DNA of 64,000 bases from CAZMGB01 sp964565775 (GCA_964565775.1 CAZMGB010000013.1:33731-97730); one strand, 5' to 3'; positions 53,274 through 62,795 are shown, counted from the first letter of the stretch. Notes: generated from the letters alone by a model not told the origin. Translations and numbers: made by a program.

Positions 53274-54728
53274 TCAGCGAGCCACCGGTAGCGTGAAGCT
53301 AAACCGGGCGCCCCCCTCCGGCCCGCTCTCGGCCCGGATCTCGCCTCCGTGGGCGCGCACGATCTCCCGGGCGATGGGCAGGCCCAGCCCGTGCCGGACG
53401 GCGGCCCGACCGCCACGCCCCGCTTCGCCCGGCGCCGCACCCTTGTAGAACCGGTCGAAGACGTGGGGCAGCTCGTCAGGCGGGATCCCTTCGCCCGAGT
53501 CAGCAACCGTAACCTCGACCATGTCCCCGGCCTTGCCGCGCTGGCCCGGCAAGGGACGGGCGCTCAGGCGTATCCACCCTCCCCGCAGCGTGTGGCGGAA
53601 GGCGTTGTCGACCAAGTTGCCCAGCACCTGCTCCAACCGGTCGAAGTCACCCACGACCTGCGGCACGGCCACCTCATCGACACGAAGCTCCACGCCAGCA
53701 TCCTCTGAGCGCAGCGCGAAGACGTCGGCGCAGTGGGCGAACAGCTCCTGGACTTCGAGGGGCGCGCTGGTCATGGTGACCTGGCCCGATTCGATGCGGG
53801 ACAGATCGAGCAGCTCCTCCACGAGGTGAAGGACGTGACGCGACTCCGTTTCGATGACGCGGGTTGCCCGTTCGCGGCCCTCCTCGTCGTCGATCGTGCC
53901 ATCGCGCATCGCCTGGGAGAAACCGCGGATGGAGGTGAGAGGCGTCTTCAGCTCGTGGGAGATGTTGGCGAGGAAGTCGCGCAGGGTTTGCTGCGAGCGC
54001 TGGACGGCCTCTGTCATGCGGTTGAAGTTCTCGGCCAGGCCCCGCGCCTCGGAGGGTCCCTCCACCGGCACCTTCTCGCGGTAGTCGCCGCTGGCCACCA
54101 CGCGAGCCGCCCGCGCCACGCGCTGCAAGGGACGATAGACAGAGCGCGACAGGATAAGCGCCACCACGAGGGCGCTCAGCAGACCTACGAGTCCCGCCAG
54201 GAGGAGCCGCGGTGTCAGGTCGGCGATGATGGACTGGGCGCTGTCCTTGGGAAGCGCCACCACCAGCGTAGAGATGTGCAAGGCCCCCAGGGCGAACCGC
54301 CGCGGCAGGGGCACGGCGACGAACAGCAGCTGCCGCCCGTCCTGCGTCGTATGCGTGCCCTCGTAGGGATCGGTGAAGCCGGGAGCGAGCGGACGGGCGG
54401 GAAGCTCTATCGTCTCGTTGAGGAGAGACTCCTCCGGCGTCGTCTCCCGCACCACGCGACCCTCGTTGTCGAGCAGGAGTATGAGTACGTCCGTAGACTG
54501 CGACTGTTCGGCCAGGTACGTGGCGAGCTCACGGGCGGTGACGGTCCTGGGGGCGAAGAGCGTGAGGTTGTAGTAGACGGGGAGGGCGACCTCGCGCAGG
54601 GTGGAAGAGGCGAGCTGGTCACGGTAGCCGCCGAGCGGGAAGAAGAAGGCGAAACCGGCCGTCGCGAGGGTCACCAGGACGATGAATACAAACGTAGCGT
54701 ATATGCGGGAGCGCAGGCTTGTCAGCAT
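53274..54728 (-). CDS. Sensor histidine kinase with HAMP domain
   Basis: This 484-residue protein has membrane segments at about 9-30 and 174-194, a sensor region of about 140 residues, a HAMP domain (about 195-245, RPLQRVARAARVVASGDYRE) and the H-box FLANISHELKTPL with His258. ATPase boxes follow (DNAFRHT, DSGEGIPPDELPHVFDRFYK, GLGLPIAREI). It pairs with the response regulator at 54768-55466, which lies 39 bases upstream on the same strand. Confidence 0.95.
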   Translation of the reverse strand: MLTSLRSRIYATFVFIVLVTLATAGFAFFFPLGGYRDQLASSTLREVALPVYYNLTLFAPRTVTARELATYLAEQSQSTDVLILLLDNEGRVVRETTPEESLLNETIELPARPLAPGFTDPYEGTHTTQDGRQLLFVAVPLPRRFALGALHISTLVVALPKDSAQSIIADLTPRLLLAGLVGLLSALVVALILSRSVYRPLQRVARAARVVASGDYREKVPVEGPSEARGLAENFNRMTEAVQRSQQTLRDFLANISHELKTPLTSIRGFSQAMRDGTIDDEEGRERATRVIETESRHVLHLVEELLDLSRIESGQVTMTSAPLEVQELFAHCADVFALRSEDAGVELRVDEVAVPQVVGDFDRLEQVLGNLVDNAFRHTLRGGWIRLSARPLPGQRGKAGDMVEVTVADSGEGIPPDELPHVFDRFYKGAAPGEAGRGGRAAVRHGLGLPIAREIVRAHGGEIRAESGPEGGARFSFTLPVAR

Positions 54729-54767
54729 GAGAGACCTTTCAGGCGTGGCCGGCCAGCAACCGGGGCG

Positions 54768-55466
54768 CTAGGCCGAAGGCTCCTCGGTCAACTTGTAGCC
54801 CACGCCGCGAACCGTTTGGATGCCCACGCCGGAACCGGCTAGCTTCTGGCGCAGATGCTGCACGTGCACGTCAACCGTCCTCGTTTCGCCGTAGAACTCG
54901 TAGCCCCAGACCAGGTCGAGGAGCTGCTCGCGGGTGAGAACGATTCCGGGGTGCTCGGCAAATGTGACCAGCAGGTCGAACTCCTTGGCACGCAGGGTGA
55001 GCTGATCGTCTCCCACGCCGGCCTCCCGGCGCTGCTTGTCGATGGCGAGAGCGCCCACCTGGAGCCGGACGCCCGCCCGCCCGGCGGGAACACCACCCTC
55101 ATAGCGGCGGAGGATGGCCTTCACGCGCGCCACCATCTCGCGCGGGTTGAAGGGCTTCGTAAGATAGTCGTCGGCGCCCAGCTCCAGCCCCACGATCTTG
55201 TCCACATCCTCATCGCGGGCAGTCAGCATGAGGATCGGCACGTCGCTCTCTTGCCGCAGGGCGCGACATACATCGAAACCGCTCATGCCCGGCAGCATTA
55301 TGTCGAGGACGACCAGCGCCGGCCGTGACTCGCTGGCCGCCGACAGCGCCTGCGGACCGTCGCCGGCGTACAGCACCTCGAAGCCCTCCTTCTGGAGGTA
55401 GAGGCCGGCCAGCTCGCGGATGCTCTCGTCGTCATCGACGACGAGGACCTTCGATTTCGTCGCCAT
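54768..55466 (-). CDS. OmpR-family response regulator
   Basis: This protein of about 232 residues has the receiver KVLVVDDDESIRELAGLY, the phospho-acceptor in VVLDIMLPGMSGFDVC, and Lys in LTKPFNP. The DNA-binding domain ends VHVQHLRQKLAGSGVGIQTV and GVGYKLTEEP. ATG 55466 is chosen; a second in-frame ATG at 55478 is less likely. The neighbour kinase gene follows. No target site was found by eye. Confidence 0.93.
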   Translation of the reverse strand: MATKSKVLVVDDDESIRELAGLYLQKEGFEVLYAGDGPQALSAASESRPALVVLDIMLPGMSGFDVCRALRQESDVPILMLTARDEDVDKIVGLELGADDYLTKPFNPREMVARVKAILRRYEGGVPAGRAGVRLQVGALAIDKQRREAGVGDDQLTLRAKEFDLLVTFAEHPGIVLTREQLLDLVWGYEFYGETRTVDVHVQHLRQKLAGSGVGIQTVRGVGYKLTEEPSA

Positions 55467-55545
55467 CTTCTCTGAGGGCATTATAAGGCGGCGGGCGGCG
55501 CCGATCACGGAGGCAGCGGCCGCCTGACTGGCTCGTCATCAGTGG

Positions 55546-55624
55546 AGGATCCCTTACCCCCGCCTGAAGGCGAGGGAATAGATTCATCTTCTGATGCCCC
55601 AGCGTTCACGCTGGGGTCTTGCCC
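55546..55624 (-). repeat. 79-bp dispersed repeat, copy 2
   Basis: Inverted copy of 41581-41659. It contains CCCCGCC-TGA-AGGCGAGGG (55557-55575) and CCCCAGCG-TTCA-CGCTGGGG (55597-55616). It sits in the gap between the response regulator and the AIR-synthase-like gene. Confidence 0.85.
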
Positions 55625-55812
55625 GAATCTGGCGCTCGAAGACCGACCAAGAACGCACCAATCACGCCGTCGGCCCCCGATGGCCGACGCTCCCGGACCA
55701 GTATCGCCCCACATCGTAAAGTTGGGGCCGCGCCGGCGCAAAAGGAACGTAAAATCTCTGCGGCGCGAAATGTTAGACTTAGTCCTGGGTTAACTATGAG
55801 GAACGGGGGGCC

Positions 55813-56841
55813 ATGAAGACAGGAAAGCTGCCAGCCGAAACGCTCGCGCGGCTGCTGGCCGCCGCCGAATGTGACGACCCGCGCGTCGTGGTCGGGCCGT
55901 CCGTCGGCGAGGACGCCGCCGTCCTCCGCCTCGGCGAGCGGCTCCTCGTCGCCAAGACAGACCCCATCACGTTCGCCACCGACCTCATCGGCTGGTACGC
56001 CGTCCACATCAACGCCAACGACGTGGCGACCATGGGTGCCAAGCCAAATTGGTTCATGGCAACGATCCTCTTGCCCGAGGGCGCCGCCGAGTCGCTGGCC
56101 GAACAGGTCTTCGAGCAGATCAGGTCTGCCTGCCGCAGCCTCGACGTGACCCTGGTGGGCGGCCACACGGAGATCACAGGTGGCCTCGAACGTCCTATCG
56201 TAGTCGGCACCATGCTGGCGGAGGCGGCCGAGGACCAGGTCGTCACCAGCGCCGGCGCCCGACCCGGCGATCACCTGGTCCTGACGAAGGGCATCGCCAT
56301 CGAAGGGACCGCCGTCCTCGCCCGCGAGGCCGGCGACGTGCTGCGGGCGCAAGGGGTCGGCGACGACACCGTCGAGCGGGCCAGGAATTACATCTACGAC
56401 CCGGGGATCAGCGTCGTCGAGGAGGCGCTCCTCGCCTGCCGGACGGCGCCCGTCCACGCCATGCACGACCCCACGGAGGGCGGCCTCGCGACGGCGATCT
56501 ACGAAGTCGCCGGGGCGGCCAAGTTGGGCGCGCGGATCAGCCCGGACATGGTAAGCGTGCTGCCGGAGACGGCCGCGATCTGCGGCGCCCTTCGCCTTGA
56601 CCCGTGGGGCCTGCTCGCTTCCGGCTCGCTGCTCATCGCCCTGGCACCTGAGGACTGCGACAAGGTGGTCGCCGCCCTGCGGAAGGCGAACTCGCCGACC
56701 GAATGCGTCGGCACCCTGACGCCTGAGCGCGAAGGCGTTATAATAGACAAACAGGGTCGACAGCATCCCCTTCCCCGATTTCAGCGCGACGAGCTGGCGC
56801 GCTTCTTCGAGCAGAGTGGTGTCGCGACCCCTCGGCTGTAG
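55813..56841 (+). CDS. AIR-synthase-like ATP-binding protein (HypE/SelD-related)
   Basis: This 342-residue protein has the AIR-synthase fold: GPSVGEDAAVLRLGERLLVA, WYAVHINANDVATMGAKPNW, LVGGHTEITGG and MHDPTEGGLATAIYEVA. The closest layout is the HypE-like group. No hydrogenase maturation genes are nearby, so its role is unclear. GGAACGGGGGGCC precedes ATG. Confidence 0.85.
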   Translation: MKTGKLPAETLARLLAAAECDDPRVVVGPSVGEDAAVLRLGERLLVAKTDPITFATDLIGWYAVHINANDVATMGAKPNWFMATILLPEGAAESLAEQVFEQIRSACRSLDVTLVGGHTEITGGLERPIVVGTMLAEAAEDQVVTSAGARPGDHLVLTKGIAIEGTAVLAREAGDVLRAQGVGDDTVERARNYIYDPGISVVEEALLACRTAPVHAMHDPTEGGLATAIYEVAGAAKLGARISPDMVSVLPETAAICGALRLDPWGLLASGSLLIALAPEDCDKVVAALRKANSPTECVGTLTPEREGVIIDKQGRQHPLPRFQRDELARFFEQSGVATPRL

Positions 56842-56899
56842 GGGGCGTGGCGACGACACCAAGCCATGAGTCCGGCTAGCGGGGCGACAGGGAGGAACA

Positions 56900-58300
56900 G
56901 TGGCACGACATAAGCCAAAGACCATAGGGGAACTGCGCAGCTCGGGATACGAGGTAGTCTCCGTCCGCGAAGAGCTGCGAAGGAACCTCATCAAGAAGAT
57001 CCGCCAGACGGAAAAGCTCTTCCCCGGCATCGTCGGCTACGACGAGTCGGTGATCCCGCAGCTCGAGAACGCCTTGCTTTCCGGCCAGGACATCATCTTT
57101 CTGGGCGAACGGGGCCAGGCGAAGTCCCGGCTGATTCGCTCGCTTGTGAACCTGCTGGATGACGAAGTCCCGGCGATCGCCGACTGCGAGATTAACGACA
57201 ACCCGTACGACCCCATATGCAAGCGCTGTCGCGACTGGCTCGCGCAGGACGGCGACAAGGTGAAGATCACGTGGCTGGGGCGTCAAGACCGCTACGGCGA
57301 GAAGCTGGCCACACCTGACATCACCATCGCCGATCTCATCGGTGAGGTAGACCCGATAAGGGTGGCGGAGGGCCGCTACCTCTCGGACGAGCTCACGATC
57401 CACTACGGGCTCGTACCGCGCACCAATCGGGGCATCTTCTGCATCAACGAGCTGCCCGACCTGGCGGAGCGCATCCAGGTAGGTCTCTTCAACATTATGG
57501 AGGAGCGCGACGTGCAGATCCGGGGCTACCGTATCCGGCTTCCCCTCGATGTATACCTGGTGGCGAGCGCCAACCCCGAGGACTACACCAACCGGGGTCG
57601 CATCATCACTCCCCTGAAGGACCGTTACGGCGCCCAGATCCGCACTCACTATCCTCGCAACGTGGAGCACGAGATCGGCATCATGGAACAGGAGATGTAC
57701 CAGTTCCAGGACATCGACTATAAGGTCACTGTGCCGCAACACATGAAAGAGATCGTGGTCGAGATCACCCGGCTCGCCCGTCGCAGCCCGGACGTGAACC
57801 AGCGCTCCGGCGTGTCGGTGCGCGCCTCTATCGCCGACTACGAGAGTCTCCTCGCGAACGCCCTGCGCCGCGCCATCCGTCTGAACGAGAAGGACGTGGT
57901 GCCCCGGATCAGCGACCTCCCCTATGTCATACCGGCGATCAGCGGCAAGGTGGAGTTCGAGACCGTTGAGGACGGCAGGGAGGAGCAGATCCTGGAGAAG
58001 CTGATTCAGGGCGCCGTGCTCGCCGTGTTCAATCGCCATTTCAACGTCGTGGAGCTGGAGGAGATCGTCGCCCAGTTCAAGGGCGGCCTGTCGGTGGAGG
58101 TATCCGACACGCTCGCCTCCACCGCCTATGTGAAGATGGCCAAGCAGGTCGAAGGGCTGGCGACGCCCCTGGCGAAGATCGCCCCGGAGCCTGAGCCCGC
58201 CCTGGTTGCGTCGGCGGTGGAATTCGTTCTCGAGGGCCTCCACCTGAACAAGCGGTTGAATAAAGACAAGATGGGGGGGAGGGCGCACTATCGTGGTTAG
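56900..58300 (+). CDS. MoxR/ChlI-type AAA+ ATPase
   Basis: This 466-residue protein has Walker A GERGQAKSR (69-77), Walker B GIFCINELPDL with the MoxR-type insert, a sensor-1 Asn (YLVASANPEDYTNRGRI) and helical C-terminal part. MoxR-type ATPases act with VWA-domain proteins as chaperones that insert metals or activate enzymes. The partner VWA gene is at 59041, separated by a DUF433/DUF5615 pair. Confidence 0.9.
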   Translation: MARHKPKTIGELRSSGYEVVSVREELRRNLIKKIRQTEKLFPGIVGYDESVIPQLENALLSGQDIIFLGERGQAKSRLIRSLVNLLDDEVPAIADCEINDNPYDPICKRCRDWLAQDGDKVKITWLGRQDRYGEKLATPDITIADLIGEVDPIRVAEGRYLSDELTIHYGLVPRTNRGIFCINELPDLAERIQVGLFNIMEERDVQIRGYRIRLPLDVYLVASANPEDYTNRGRIITPLKDRYGAQIRTHYPRNVEHEIGIMEQEMYQFQDIDYKVTVPQHMKEIVVEITRLARRSPDVNQRSGVSVRASIADYESLLANALRRAIRLNEKDVVPRISDLPYVIPAISGKVEFETVEDGREEQILEKLIQGAVLAVFNRHFNVVELEEIVAQFKGGLSVEVSDTLASTAYVKMAKQVEGLATPLAKIAPEPEPALVASAVEFVLEGLHLNKRLNKDKMGGRAHYRG

Positions 58301-58640
58301 GCAAGCTGTTCGTCAGACATACACCTATTACTCCCCCGGCGAGCCTAAGGGGAAGGTGGTCGAAGATGCTCCCTTGGCCGGCCGCGGCAAGGCGTGGGTG
58401 CTGGGCTCGTATAAACATCCCGTCTATCCTAGCCCTCTAAACGTTCGCGTCGGCGACGCGGGCATCAAGGTGTCCACAGTCATCAACTGGCTACGGCTGT
58501 GCGACGAGAATGTAGACATGCTATTGAAGCACTACGGACAAGTGTTACAGCGCGAAGACGTCAAGGCAGCCAGGTGGTACTACGAAGAGAACAAGGACTT
58601 GATTGACCGAGAACTGGGGGAGGTGGCCGAAGGCGCGTAG
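58293..58640 (+). CDS. DUF433-type antitoxin-like protein
   Basis: This 115-residue protein ends with a DUF433 helix-turn-helix region (VSTVINWLRLCDENVDMLLK, then the Leu-rich stretch REDVKAARWYYEENKDLIDR). The first 50 residues are unusual for the family. GTG 58293 overlaps the ATPase stop by 8 bases. DUF433 genes commonly precede DUF5615 PIN-like toxin genes, as here. Confidence 0.8.
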   Translation: MVRQAVRQTYTYYSPGEPKGKVVEDAPLAGRGKAWVLGSYKHPVYPSPLNVRVGDAGIKVSTVINWLRLCDENVDMLLKHYGQVLQREDVKAARWYYEENKDLIDRELGEVAEGA

Positions 58641-58643
58641 CGC

Positions 58644-59036
58644 ATGGCTCGCTTCTATCTGGATGAGGACCTGGCGAACTTTGTCGTACCGCTGCGGGAC
58701 GATGGACACGACGTTCTCGATGCAAGGCAATCAGGCCCCAACAGGACGGATGCATGGCACCTGTAGCGGGCTTCCGCTGAGAAGCGGGTACTTGTCACCT
58801 TCAACGAGCGAGATTTCCGATACCTGCATCGGCTGTGGACCTCACTGAGGGCATTTGCTGTGCTGCGAACTGACCATGGGGGCATCCTGACAGCAACTGC
58901 CCAACTGGAGCCCGCGACCTGGCTGCCAGAGCTACATGAGCTGCTTGCCACAAACCCCAAGCTGACGGGCCGGATGCTCGTGTGGCATGCAGGCAAGCAG
59001 AAGTGGGGCGAGGACGCTTGGCGTCCTGAGGAATAG
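58644..59036 (+). pseudogene. DUF5615 PIN-like toxin gene with an in-frame amber codon
   Basis: ATG 58644 reads MARFYLDEDLANFVVPLRDD and GHDVLDARQSGPNRTDAWHL, then TAG at 58764-58766. The same frame continues RASAEKRVLVTFNERDFRYL and more to TAG at 59034 (130 codons without the first stop). Both halves match the DUF5615 PIN-like toxin fold in order, with the conserved TDA and TFNERDF motifs. The amber codon breaks it, or it is a sequencing error. The VWA gene ribosome site (GAGGAAT) lies in its end. Confidence 0.8.
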
Positions 59037-59040
59037 CATC

Positions 59041-61221
59041 ATGGTCTACAGCTACCGCTACTCCGAGTGGGACGGCACTCAAGAAATCCCGCCGCTGGAC
59101 GCCGATGAGCTCCTCGAGAGCCTTACCGACGACCTCATGAACTTCGGCGATCTCCAGCACGCCCTGCGTAACCTCCTTCAGCGGGGCATGCGCAACCCGT
59201 TGGGCGAGCGACTCCAGGGCCTGCGTGACCTCCTCCAGCAGCTTCGCCAGCAGCGTCGCCAGATGCTGAACCGCTACGACCTCGACTCCGTCTTCGAGGA
59301 CATCCGCAAGCGCCTGGACGAGATCCTGGCGATGGAGAAGGAGACCCTTGAGCGCCGTCTCGACGAGGCGTTGAGCAAGTTGGGAGAGGGCCAGGGGTCA
59401 GAGGCTGAGGGACAGCAAGAGCCGTCGGCCAGCCCCTCTTCCTCACAGCCGCAGGCGGGCCCGGAGCAGCAGGGGGCGCCGTCGCAAGGAGCGGGGCAAG
59501 CATCCGGCGAGGAAGGGGCCGGAGCGCCGTCGGGGCAGCCCGGCCAGGCCTCGCCCGACCGCGAGTTCGCCCAGATGCTCCGCAACATCACGGAGCGCAA
59601 GCAGAACTTCCTGAGCAACCTTCCCGAGGACGTGGGCGGCCAGGTCAAGGAACTCCAGAACTACGAGTTCATGAACCCGGAGGCCCAACACAAGTTCCAA
59701 GAGCTGATGGAGATGCTGAAGAAGGCCATGACGGAGACCTTCTTCAAGGACCTCTCCAAGCAGATCGCCGATATGTCGCCGGAGCAGATGGAGCGGCTGA
59801 AGCAGATGGTTCAAGAGCTGAACCGGATGCTCTCAGAAAAGATGGCCGGCGGCGAGCCGGACTTCGACGAGTTCATGGAGCAGTACGGCGACCTCTTCGG
59901 GCCGAACCCGCCCCAGAGCCTCGAGGAGCTAATCGCTCAGATGCAGCACCAGGTCGCCCAGATGCAGAACCTTCTGGACAGCCTCCCTTCTGAGATGCGC
60001 CAGCAGCTCCAGGACCTGCTGATGGACAAGATAGGCGACTCCGAGCTGCAAGCGGAGCTATCGGAATTGGCGGGAAACCTGGAGCTCCTCTACCCCATGC
60101 GCGACCTCCGCAATCAGTACCCCTTCCGGGGCGATGAGGAGCTGGACCTGGAGGCGGCCATGCGCCTCATGGACCACATGCAGGGCATGGACGAGCTGGA
60201 GCGCCAGTTGGAGCGCACCCAGTACGGCGGCGAACTCGACGACATCGACGATGAGAAGCTGCGCGAGATCCTGGGGGAAGAGGCGTATCAGACCCTCCAG
60301 CAGCTAAAGCGCTTCCTCGAGATCCTGGAGGAGGCCGGCTACATTCGCCGTCGAGGTGGCACCTGGGAACTGACCCCACGTGCGACCCGCAAGATCGGAC
60401 AGAAGGCCCTGGGCGAGATCTACGCGAAGCTGAAGAAGGACACTCAGGGCAAGCACCCTCAGCGCGAGGCCGGCATCGCTGGCGAAAGGGCGGACGACTT
60501 CAAGAGCTACGAGTTCGGCGATCCGTTCCACCTGCACCTGGGGCAGACGATCATGAGCTCCGTATTCCGGGAGGGGCCCTCGGTGCCGGCGAAGCTCACG
60601 AAGGATGACTTCGTGGTCTACAAGACTGAGCAGCTCACGCAGACGGCCACTGTGATGATGGTGGACCTGTCCTGGTCGATGGCGCTGCGGGGCAGCTTTC
60701 AGGCGGCGAAGAAGGTAGCGCTTGCCCTCAACAACCTCATCCGGTCCCAGTTCACGCACGATAGCCTCTACATCATCGGCTTCTCGGCGTACGCCCGCGA
60801 GCTGAAGGCGGACCAGCTACCGTATGTCCGCTGGGACGAATCGGTGCTGGGCACGAACATGCACCACGCCTTCATGTTGGCCCAACAGCTTCTCTCCAAG
60901 CACAAGGTCGGCACCCGCCAGATCATCATGATCTCGGACGGGGAGCCCACGGCCCACCTGGAGAGAGGACGCTCCTACTTCGCCTACCCGCCCAGCCCTA
61001 TCACCATCCGCGAGACCCTGAAGGAAGTGAAGCGGTGCACGCAGAAGGAGATCATCATCAACACCTTCATGCTCGACCGCAACTACTACCTGAAGGAGTT
61101 CGTGAACCAGATGGCCAAGATCAATAAGGGCCGGGTCTTCTACACCACACCCGACAAGCTCGGCCAGTACATCCTCGTCGACTACGTGGCGAACAAGCGG
61201 AAGAGCATCCGGGGGACCTAA
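59041..61221 (+). CDS. VWA-domain protein, partner of the MoxR-type ATPase
   Basis: This protein of about 727 residues has a long acidic helical N-terminal part with a Pro/Gln/Ser-rich spacer (about 125-185), then a C-terminal von Willebrand A domain with MIDAS residues Asp542, Ser544 and Ser546 (MVDLSWSMALRGSF). ATG 59041 follows GAGGAATAGCATC. With the ATPase at 56900 it makes a MoxR-VWA pair. The client is unknown. Confidence 0.9.
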   Translation: MVYSYRYSEWDGTQEIPPLDADELLESLTDDLMNFGDLQHALRNLLQRGMRNPLGERLQGLRDLLQQLRQQRRQMLNRYDLDSVFEDIRKRLDEILAMEKETLERRLDEALSKLGEGQGSEAEGQQEPSASPSSSQPQAGPEQQGAPSQGAGQASGEEGAGAPSGQPGQASPDREFAQMLRNITERKQNFLSNLPEDVGGQVKELQNYEFMNPEAQHKFQELMEMLKKAMTETFFKDLSKQIADMSPEQMERLKQMVQELNRMLSEKMAGGEPDFDEFMEQYGDLFGPNPPQSLEELIAQMQHQVAQMQNLLDSLPSEMRQQLQDLLMDKIGDSELQAELSELAGNLELLYPMRDLRNQYPFRGDEELDLEAAMRLMDHMQGMDELERQLERTQYGGELDDIDDEKLREILGEEAYQTLQQLKRFLEILEEAGYIRRRGGTWELTPRATRKIGQKALGEIYAKLKKDTQGKHPQREAGIAGERADDFKSYEFGDPFHLHLGQTIMSSVFREGPSVPAKLTKDDFVVYKTEQLTQTATVMMVDLSWSMALRGSFQAAKKVALALNNLIRSQFTHDSLYIIGFSAYARELKADQLPYVRWDESVLGTNMHHAFMLAQQLLSKHKVGTRQIIMISDGEPTAHLERGRSYFAYPPSPITIRETLKEVKRCTQKEIIINTFMLDRNYYLKEFVNQMAKINKGRVFYTTPDKLGQYILVDYVANKRKSIRGT

Positions 61222-61230
61222 GAACACCCC

Positions 61231-62238
61231 ATGACCCCGCTCCGAAGGCTGACCCTCGGCGTAGGCCTGTTTCTGCTCCTATTCGCCTTCGGGGTAGTCG
61301 GCTACATGCTGATCGAGGGCTGGTCCTTCACCGATGCCCTCTTCATGACCGCCATGACCGTGACCACGGTAGGCTTCGAGGAGGTGCGGCCTCTGGACCA
61401 GTCGGGCCGCATCCTCACCATCTTCGTCGCTTTCTTCGGTATCGGCTGGGCCTTCTACGTCTTCATCGGCCTGGTAGAGATGATCCTGGCGGGCGAGCTC
61501 GGACTAGCGCTGGGGGTGCGAAGAATGAAAGCAAGGATCGAGGCGCTGCGCGACCACTGCATCCTGTGTGGATTCGGCCGCGTGGGCGAAGAGATCGCCC
61601 GCGAGCTCACGGCCCGACCCGTCCCCTTCGTCATCGTCGAATCCAATCCCGAGGCCCTGGAAAGGGCGCGCGCCAAGCAGTACCTGTTCGTCGAAGGGGA
61701 TGCCGCCACGGACGCCGTCCTGGAGGAGGCCGGGGTGCGACACGCCGCCTGCCTCCTGGCCGCCTCCGACTCGGATTCGGGAAATACGTATATCACCCTC
61801 ACCACCAAGGCCATCAATCCGGGGCTCTTCGTCGTGGCGCGCGTCGGCCTACCTGCGAATGAGGAGAAGCTGCGCCGCGCCGGAGCGGACCGCGTCATCT
61901 CCCCCTACCTGATCGGCGGACGGCGCATGGCCCTTTCCGCTCTTCAGCCCACCGTCGTCGACTTCATGGACACCCTCATCCGGGGCCGCCGTGGTGAGCA
62001 GATCATGGTCGAGCTGGAGGTGACAGCCGATTCGCCCCTCGTCGGCACGAGCTTGCGGGAAGCCCTCAGCCTCACTCACGGCGTCACCGTCCTCGGCCTG
62101 CACAAAGGGAACGTTGACACCATCACCGTGGGGCCGCGGCCGGATGAAGTGCTCGGGGTCGGCGACCGGCTGATGCTGCTCGGTGAGGAGGAGGACCTGG
62201 AGCGTCTCAGCCGGCCTCTTACGGCACCCGCCGGCTAA
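61231..62238 (+). CDS. Potassium channel-like protein with TrkA-N/C domains
   Basis: This 335-residue protein has two membrane helices around a pore with filter TTVGFEE (46-50), then a TrkA-N (RCK) NAD-binding domain (CILCGFGRVGEEIARELTA) and TrkA-C. TVGFE replaces the TVGYG of most K channels, a variant seen in bacteria. It lies 9 bases after the VWA gene and may be co-transcribed. Its stop overlaps the convergent VOC gene by 4 bases. Confidence 0.88.
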   Translation: MTPLRRLTLGVGLFLLLFAFGVVGYMLIEGWSFTDALFMTAMTVTTVGFEEVRPLDQSGRILTIFVAFFGIGWAFYVFIGLVEMILAGELGLALGVRRMKARIEALRDHCILCGFGRVGEEIARELTARPVPFVIVESNPEALERARAKQYLFVEGDAATDAVLEEAGVRHAACLLAASDSDSGNTYITLTTKAINPGLFVVARVGLPANEEKLRRAGADRVISPYLIGGRRMALSALQPTVVDFMDTLIRGRRGEQIMVELEVTADSPLVGTSLREALSLTHGVTVLGLHKGNVDTITVGPRPDEVLGVGDRLMLLGEEEDLERLSRPLTAPAG

Positions 62239-62696
62239 CCGTCGCCGTCTTCGCCTTCGTCCTCGGGAGGCACGCCCGACCAGCCGCCGGGTCGAATCTC
62301 CTCGAAGAGCTGAAAGAGCACCCCGCCCGTATCGCGCGGGTGGACGTACGTCTCCTTCCAGCCGTCTACGGTGCGCACGCCGCGAAAGGGCTCGATGCCG
62401 TACCGGCGGAGGGCCTCGGCGGCCCTCTCCACGTCCTCGACCTCGAGGGTGACGTGGTGCAGGCCGGGGCCGCGTTCGCGCAGGAAGCGGGCGACAAAGC
62501 TGTCCTCGGTGGTCGGCTCCATGAGCTCCCACTGGATTCTCCCGTCGATGTCCAGCGTTACCCCGGAGTAGCCCTCCTCATCGTTTCGCCAGCGAAAGGC
62601 CTCCTTCATGCCGAAAAGCTCGGTCAGAAGCGGTAGATGATCCTCGATCTTCCAGACAGCCATGCATACGTGATCCACCCGCTTGATCCCAAGCAA
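62235..62696 (-). CDS. VOC-family protein (methylmalonyl-CoA epimerase-like)
   Basis: This protein of about 153 residues has two VOC repeats: KRVDHVCMAVWKIEDHLPLL and PGLHHVTLEVEDVERAAEAL, with metal ligands in DHV, LHHV and FQLFEE. Length and motif order fit methylmalonyl-CoA epimerase. TTG 62696 follows AGGAGG and gives the canonical N-terminus. No propionate genes lie nearby, so another isomerase role is possible. Confidence 0.8.
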   Translation of the reverse strand: MLGIKRVDHVCMAVWKIEDHLPLLTELFGMKEAFRWRNDEEGYSGVTLDIDGRIQWELMEPTTEDSFVARFLRERGPGLHHVTLEVEDVERAAEALRRYGIEPFRGVRTVDGWKETYVHPRDTGGVLFQLFEEIRPGGWSGVPPEDEGEDGDG

Positions 62697-62795
62697 TCGA
62701 CCAGACCTCCTGCGATCAGCCAACAACGGATTGTGGCCAGGGCTTTAGAGAATGATAGCAAGCGGCGCGCCCTGGCTCCAGCCTCCGACCGCCGC

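Noticed and set aside
55505..55741. Short open frame on the minus strand, and a similar frame at 41443-41715
   Set aside because: Both run through the 79-bp repeat, so the shared peptide comes from the repeat and not from a gene.
58764..58766. TAG in the DUF5615 gene as a pyrrolysine codon
   Set aside because: No pyrrolysine genes are visible, and the toxin family has an ordinary residue here. A nonsense mutation or sequencing error is simpler.
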